DNA of 9,306 bases, taken from a bacterium (GTDB lineage Bacteria; Patescibacteriota; Patescibacteriia; Patescibacteriales; Patescibacteriaceae). Where the stretch lies: NCBI GenBank assembly GCA_021818075.1, contig JAKAFD010000030.1, forward strand, positions 1 to 9,306, written 5' to 3'. The notes beneath the pieces were generated by a model, which ran no database searches, was not told the DNA's origin, and worked only from the letters and a program-made list of their open reading frames with translations. Position numbers and translations under genes: made by a program. Positions 6,365-9,306 of this stretch are shown in pieces (the stretch's first letter is position 1; the number at the start of each line of letters is the position of its first letter).

Positions 6365-6380
6365 AAATTCATTTTTAAAT

Positions 6381-6409
6381 ATTATATCACAAAGAGTTAG
6401 GCCTCACAA
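6381..6409 (-). promoter_or_regulatory. Extended -10 promoter for the 65-residue membrane protein
   Basis: On the minus strand: TTGTGA (6409-6404, 4/6), a 17-base spacer, then a perfect TATAAT (6386-6381) preceded by TGA, an extended -10. The -35 coincides with the last bases and TGA stop codon of the phosphatase gene. Transcription should start near 6374. Confidence 0.7.
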
Positions 6410-7183
6410 ATTTTTAATAACTTCCAAAATTTGTTCGTGCACCAGATTATTGGACGCCAGCAAATCTTTGGAGCGCATAGTCCAGTCCTGACCCTGCCAG
6501 TCGCTGACTCGGCCTTTAGCCTCCCGAACCAGCGCCACACCAGCCGCCACATCCCACAACCGCCCGCCCGGTATGGTGATTGACTCCATGCGGCCGGCGG
6601 CCACAAAGGCCAGTTCCAAAGCCGCGCTGCCTAATTGGCGGCAATCAAAGTTATTTAATTTTTGATAAGAAAAATACTTGACGGCCCGCTCAATATCGGC
6701 AGCCTGATAGCCGTGGCAAAAAGCGTGAATAACTTTGCCGGAACTAATGGAAGAAACTACTAGCGGCTTGTCGTTTAGCCAGGCCCCTTCGCCCGCCCGC
6801 GCCACAAAAAATTCTTCCAGCTGCGGCGCATAAATCATGCCCAGCACAATCTGCTGGCGGTAAGCCAAGGCCACGGAGATGCTCCATATGGGATTATGGA
6901 AGGAAAAATTAGTGGTGCCGTCCAGCGGGTCAATAATCCACAGCCAATCCGAATCTTTATGGTCCTCGCCCGCCTCCTCGGACAAAATCGCCTGGTCGGG
7001 AAAATGCTGCCTGATAGCCGCCACAATCAATTGCTCTGAAGCCAAATCGGCATCGGTGACGAGTTCATGCGCCGCCTTGATGCGGGCATCGGTGCGGGCA
7101 AAAGTGGCGAATTTATTTCTCAGCAACTTACCGGCTTCTCTGATAGCCGGCTCAATGGCCGTTTGATAATTTTTTATGTCCAT
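6404..7183 (-). CDS. Inositol monophosphatase-family phosphatase
   Basis: 259 residues, the usual full length for the family. Motifs in order: VTDAD (42-46), ILSEEAGE with metal-binding Glu (66-73), WIIDPLDGTTNF (82-93) with metal-binding Asp85 and Asp88, and WDVAAG (210-215) with Asp211, the third metal ligand. All expected catalytic residues are present. Family role: Mg2+-dependent hydrolysis of small phosphate esters such as inositol-1-phosphate; relatives act on fructose-1,6-bisphosphate, PAP/PAPS, histidinol phosphate or NADP. The sequence does not fix the substrate. It is cytoplasmic. The gene starts 10 bases after the Gmad2 lipoprotein stop, without a clear Shine-Dalgarno, so the two are probably co-transcribed. 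Its 3' end contains the promoter of the next gene. It ends in TGA, evidence for standard code. Confidence 0.93.
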   Translation of the reverse strand: MDIKNYQTAIEPAIREAGKLLRNKFATFARTDARIKAAHELVTDADLASEQLIVAAIRQHFPDQAILSEEAGEDHKDSDWLWIIDPLDGTTNFSFHNPIWSISVALAYRQQIVLGMIYAPQLEEFFVARAGEGAWLNDKPLVVSSISSGKVIHAFCHGYQAADIERAVKYFSYQKLNNFDCRQLGSAALELAFVAAGRMESITIPGGRLWDVAAGVALVREAKGRVSDWQGQDWTMRSKDLLASNNLVHEQILEVIKNL

Positions 7184-7193
7184 AAAATTACCA

Positions 7194-7631
7194 TCAGAAA
7201 TTAACAGGTACCATCAGCTGCGCGTCGTTGGCGGGCAAGCCCGAAGGATTGTCTTTTTTTAAAATTAACTGGCCGGTGGGCGTAGCCGGCGGACTGAAAG
7301 TTAAGTTGACGCTAAATGGCACAAAATTTTCCGTCATCCAGTCGCCCTGCGCCTCGGCCACACCTTTAGCCAACTCCTGATTATTAGCGTCCAGCAGAAT
7401 CACCGGAAAACTGGCCTCAAAATACCACTTGCCTCTGGCTTCGCCCGTAATGGTTAAAGGACTGGTTACGGTTTGATTAATAACCGGCTGGCTAACCGTG
7501 ATTAAATCAGGTATAGCGGCCGTCACCGGCAAGGGTGGCGGTGGTGGAGGTACAATGGGTTTTTTAGACCAAAGACAACCGCTGGTTAGTAAACCCACAA
7601 CCAGTAATATAATTAATAGTTTAAATTTCAT
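7194..7631 (-). CDS. Gmad2 (Ig-like) domain lipoprotein
   Basis: 145 residues from ATG 7631 (MKFKLLIILLVVGLLTSGC): a type II signal peptide with lipobox LTSG-C19. A Pro-rich spacer (PIVPPPPPPLP, 25-35) then leads to an Ig-like domain (about 45-145). That domain matches the Gmad2 pattern as I recall it: SPLTITGEARGKWYFEASFP, QGDWMTENFVPF and KKDNPSGLPAND followed by a MVPVNF end. Gmad2 domains occur in secreted bacterial proteins and are thought to mediate surface or glycan contacts; the precise role is unknown. Start choice: the frame can be extended to 7670, but that adds 13 residues spoiling the signal peptide and runs back through the promoter and terminator. M at 7637 (two residues longer) is also possible. 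An extended -10 lies about 10 bases upstream, so the mRNA may be leaderless. The phosphatase gene follows in the same unit. Confidence 0.86.
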   Translation of the reverse strand: MKFKLLIILLVVGLLTSGCLWSKKPIVPPPPPPLPVTAAIPDLITVSQPVINQTVTSPLTITGEARGKWYFEASFPVILLDANNQELAKGVAEAQGDWMTENFVPFSVNLTFSPPATPTGQLILKKDNPSGLPANDAQLMVPVNF

Positions 7632-7640
7632 AGTCATTTC

Positions 7641-7669
7641 ATTATAACAAAATAACGCCCCACTGGCCA
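7641..7669 (-). promoter_or_regulatory. Extended -10 promoter for the Gmad2 lipoprotein and phosphatase genes
   Basis: On the minus strand: TGGCCA (7669-7664, 4/6), a 17-base spacer, then a perfect TATAAT (7646-7641) preceded by TGT. The predicted start is near 7634, three bases from ATG 7631. The -35 sits inside the loop of the preceding terminator hairpin. Confidence 0.68.
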
Positions 7670-7681
7670 TTGGAGCGTTAT
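7647..7681 (-). terminator. Rho-independent terminator of the sigma-factor operon
   Basis: On the minus strand, ATAACGCTCC (7681-7672) pairs with GGGGCGTTAT (7661-7652), 10 bp with one G-T pair, around a 10-base loop, followed by TTTTGTT. It begins 20 bases after the stop of the secreted-protein gene. The T-tract is short, so termination may be partial and allow read-through into the lipoprotein gene. Confidence 0.8.
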
Positions 7682-7701
7682 CGCTTGGTAGTTAATGATT
7701 G

Positions 7702-8139
7702 TTACTGGGCAGCGCCAGAACTGGTGGTGCCGGTTTTATTATATTTTTTTATCCAGCCCTTTTTCTGCCCTTTTTCACCGCTGGCCGTAGTACCCGGCTT
7801 TTTATAATTCTTGGATATTTTAACTATACCCAGCTGGCGGCCTATAGTTTGCGCTTCGGTATATTTCCCCTCCTTCATTAATGTCTTATATTGCACATAG
7901 AGAGAAAAATTATCGGCGGTTATTTTTTTAAGCAAAGGGTTTTTAGTGCCAACCGCCTTGACCCAGGCATTATAATCGCCGGCGTCCAAAGCCGCCTGGA
8001 TAGCCGCCCGCTTAGCGGTCATGGCCGCCAAACCGACTCTGGTGCCCTTTATTTTACCGCCGGTAGTGGCGGCTGAAGCAAAACCGCCGGCGGTAAGCAA
8101 TATAGCTAAAGCTAATATGCCTATAGTTATTTTTTTCAT
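7702..8139 (-). CDS. Small secreted basic protein with DAGDYNAW motif
   Basis: 145 residues. A Sec signal peptide ends near FASA (20-23). The mature part has one helical region, AKRAAIQAALDAGDYNAWVK...ITADNFSLYVQYKTLMKEGKYTEAQTIGRQLGI (about 42-105). Its 'alanine-rich helix, GDYNAW, DNF, Lys-Tyr-x-Glu-Ala' pattern I recall in small exported proteins of Patescibacteria. The C-terminal 40 residues are very basic and contain an imperfect internal repeat, NYKKPGTTASG (111-121) and KYNKTGTTSSG (132-142). No function is established. It lies 16 bases after the three-helix membrane protein gene, without a Shine-Dalgarno, and is the last gene before the terminator. It may be a target or sensed partner of the sigma/anti-sigma pair, by position only. 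Confidence 0.85.
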   Translation of the reverse strand: MKKITIGILALAILLTAGGFASAATTGGKIKGTRVGLAAMTAKRAAIQAALDAGDYNAWVKAVGTKNPLLKKITADNFSLYVQYKTLMKEGKYTEAQTIGRQLGIVKISKNYKKPGTTASGEKGQKKGWIKKYNKTGTTSSGAAQ

Positions 8140-8155
8140 AATTTTTGGTTAAGGA

Positions 8156-8917
8156 TTAGTTAGTCTGCGGGCCCGTATGTCTGATAATACGCGCTGGAGC
8201 GGCGTTTCTTTCAGGTCTGCAGCCCGGTTTGCCCGGGAAACAGCCTTTGATTTTTCTGGCCTTAAACTGCTTATCATTACCCGAACCAAAAACTTTTATC
8301 TTAGCGCCGACCGGGCTATTCAGACTGGGCACTTGCGCGCCCTCTTCAATTTCCACTTGCCATAACTTGCCGTCGGCATCCCTGATTATAACTGATCGGT
8401 CATCATCGCTATTAATAATTACGCCCATAATCAAGCCTCGTTCCGGTTTATGCCAAAAATCATCTTGCGCGGCCGGCGCCATTAAAAACTGCGGCAGATT
8501 GGGCGACAAAGCTTCGTCTAATTCTTGCGCCAGGCCCAGGCGTTCCAAACCGAAAGCCAGCGCCAAACTCAAGGCCAGCACCGTAAGCAACAGCGTAGCC
8601 TTGGACCAGCGATAAGCATTTTTGGTCTGTGATAAATTATAATCGCCGAAAATCAACAAACCCAGACCGCCCAAAAGCCAAACCGCGGGCAAGGCGCTTA
8701 AAGCCAGCGACAGCCAGCCGCCCTGATATTCGGCCCAACTCCAATCGTTAGTATTAAAACTGTTAAGCACTAAGGCCAAGGCCAAGCCGCCGCCAATAAT
8801 CATCAAACCAGCCGAAAGCCACCACAAACCATTTAGCAGATAAAACTGCCAGCGCGGCCGTGGTGACAAACGGCGCTGTTTGATTTCTTGGACAATTTGT
8901 TCACTAATCTGTTCCAT
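8156..8917 (-). CDS. Three-helix membrane protein with outer OB-like domain, anti-sigma candidate
   Basis: 253 residues. The short basic N-terminus MEQISEQIVQEIKQRRLSPR-PRW should be cytoplasmic. Helices lie at about 27-51, 68-90 and 106-126, which places the C-terminal half outside. That half contains a beta-rich segment (about 158-224: ERGLIMGVIINSDDDRSVII, then DADGKLWQVEI, then GAKIKVFGSG, then FKARKIKG) resembling a small OB-like fold, then C226 and C233 (GCFPGKPGC), a likely disulfide. No zinc-binding HxxxCxxC anti-sigma motif is present. I recall similar PRPRW proteins next to ECF sigma factors in Patescibacteria. The gene overlaps the sigma factor gene by 14 bases, so the two are translationally coupled. 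That layout is typical of a sigma factor and its membrane regulator. The anti-sigma role is inferred from context and topology, not from a recognised anti-sigma domain. Confidence 0.83.
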   Translation of the reverse strand: MEQISEQIVQEIKQRRLSPRPRWQFYLLNGLWWLSAGLMIIGGGLALALVLNSFNTNDWSWAEYQGGWLSLALSALPAVWLLGGLGLLIFGDYNLSQTKNAYRWSKATLLLTVLALSLALAFGLERLGLAQELDEALSPNLPQFLMAPAAQDDFWHKPERGLIMGVIINSDDDRSVIIRDADGKLWQVEIEEGAQVPSLNSPVGAKIKVFGSGNDKQFKARKIKGCFPGKPGCRPERNAAPARIIRHTGPQTN

Positions 8918-9306
8918 ATTGGCTCTTTAGTTCGTCGGCCAGAAGTTTTTTGCCGCGATTAATCAGCGTGGCCACCGTGCCTTCCGGCTTTTTTAAAATA
9001 TCGGAAATTTCCTTATAGCTTTTTTCTTCCAAAAATTTCAGCACCAAAGCGTCCCGATATTTTAAAGGCAAACGCGTCAAAGCGGCGCCGACAATTTGCC
9101 GGTCCTGGAGGCGGTTAATTTCCGTCAGCAAATCGCGCGTCTCCGGCAGATTTTGCCAGTCGCTCTCCTCCCAGTTGACGGCTAAACCGCGCGCCTTGGT
9201 TTTGCGCCAGGCGCTCACCGCCTGATTGTGAACAATCCGGTAAATCCAGGAAGAAAATTTCAAATCACCGTCAAAGTCGTTTAAATTCAAATAAACTTTA
9301 ACGAAA
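8904..9306 (-). CDS. ECF-type RNA polymerase sigma factor, N-terminus outside the window
   Basis: The minus-strand frame is open to the right edge; 133 codons are visible. The sequence FVKVYLNLNDFDGDLKFSSWIYRIVHNQA is the second half of sigma-70 region 2, including the -10-recognising FSSWIYRI segment. RLPLKYRDALVLKFLEEKSYKEISDILKKPEGTVATLINRGKK is region 4, the helix-turn-helix that reads the -35. There is no region 3, as in ECF (group 4) sigma factors. About 45-50 residues are probably missing at the N-terminus. The in-frame TTG at 9290 is an internal Leu, not a start, because the residues before it (FVKVY) still fit region 2. It ends in TAG, 14 bases inside the following membrane-protein gene, its probable regulator. 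Such factors usually respond to envelope or surface stress; the signal here is unknown. Confidence 0.92.
   Translation of the reverse strand, partial: FVKVYLNLNDFDGDLKFSSWIYRIVHNQAVSAWRKTKARGLAVNWEESDWQNLPETRDLLTEINRLQDRQIVGAALTRLPLKYRDALVLKFLEEKSYKEISDILKKPEGTVATLINRGKKLLADELKSQYGTD

Noticed and set aside
6404..7196. Possible TGA recoding (as in Gracilibacteria)
   Set aside because: TGA ends both the phosphatase and the Gmad2 lipoprotein at the expected family length, and no gene has an in-frame TGA, so the standard bacterial code applies.
7632..7670. Thirteen-residue N-terminal extension of the Gmad2 lipoprotein
   Set aside because: It would precede the signal peptide with non-signal residues and covers a perfect extended -10 promoter and a terminator loop.
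9288..9290. TTG as the start of the sigma factor
   Set aside because: The residues encoded upstream (FVKVY) continue sigma region 2 and the frame is open to the window edge, so the gene is simply cut.

Overview
The window looks like a piece of a compact bacterial chromosome, most probably from the Candidate Phyla Radiation (Patescibacteria, Parcubacteria-like). This is an inference from gene content and recalled family resemblance. The pointers are an ECF-type sigma factor co-encoded with a three-helix 'PRPRW' membrane protein and a small secreted basic protein with a 'DAGDYNAW' motif, a Gmad2-type lipoprotein, tight packing and short A/T-rich spacers. TGA is used as a stop by two genes, so the window shows the standard bacterial code and not the TGA-to-glycine code of Gracilibacteria. 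I see no tRNA, rRNA, CRISPR array, transposase or phage gene.

Layout, left to right. 1-2327 (minus): a partial GT4 glycosyltransferase overlapping an O-antigen ligase/polymerase-like (Wzy_C) membrane protein, behind a weak promoter candidate that directly follows a strong terminator. 2426-5642 (minus): three genes ending at that terminator. In transcription order they are a Wzz/YveK-like polysaccharide co-polymerase, an exported protein with a LysM-like domain and a probable beta-barrel, and a large proline-tailed lipoprotein. 5643-5848: a divergent regulatory region with two near-consensus promoters and a 16-bp direct repeat sitting on the Wzz promoter. 5849-6118 (plus): the only plus-strand gene, an 89-residue orphan with its own promoter, strong ribosome binding site and terminator. 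6167-6364 (minus): a 65-residue single-helix membrane protein. 6404-7631 (minus): an inositol monophosphatase-family enzyme and a Gmad2 lipoprotein. 7702-9306 (minus): a secreted basic protein, the three-helix membrane protein and an ECF-type sigma factor whose N-terminus lies outside the window.

Reading together: the left half is a cell-surface polysaccharide locus (sugar transfer, polymerisation or ligation, chain-length control, and two exported surface proteins). The right half is an envelope-sensing sigma/anti-sigma-like operon next to a lipoprotein and a sugar-phosphate phosphatase. The most unusual item is the LysM plus beta-barrel protein, which is unexpected if the host lacks an outer membrane. 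The clearest regulatory signal is the direct-repeat operator candidate at the divergent promoters.

Two start codons suggested by naive ORF extension are wrong or doubtful. The TTG at 5708 is the first base triplet of a TTGACA -35 box. The TTG at 9290 is internal to a sigma factor that runs off the window. Ribosome binding sites are strikingly bimodal: three genes (3679, 4739, 5849) have strong Shine-Dalgarno sequences, while the others have none that I can see, and several promoters lie so close to the start codon that leaderless mRNAs are likely.
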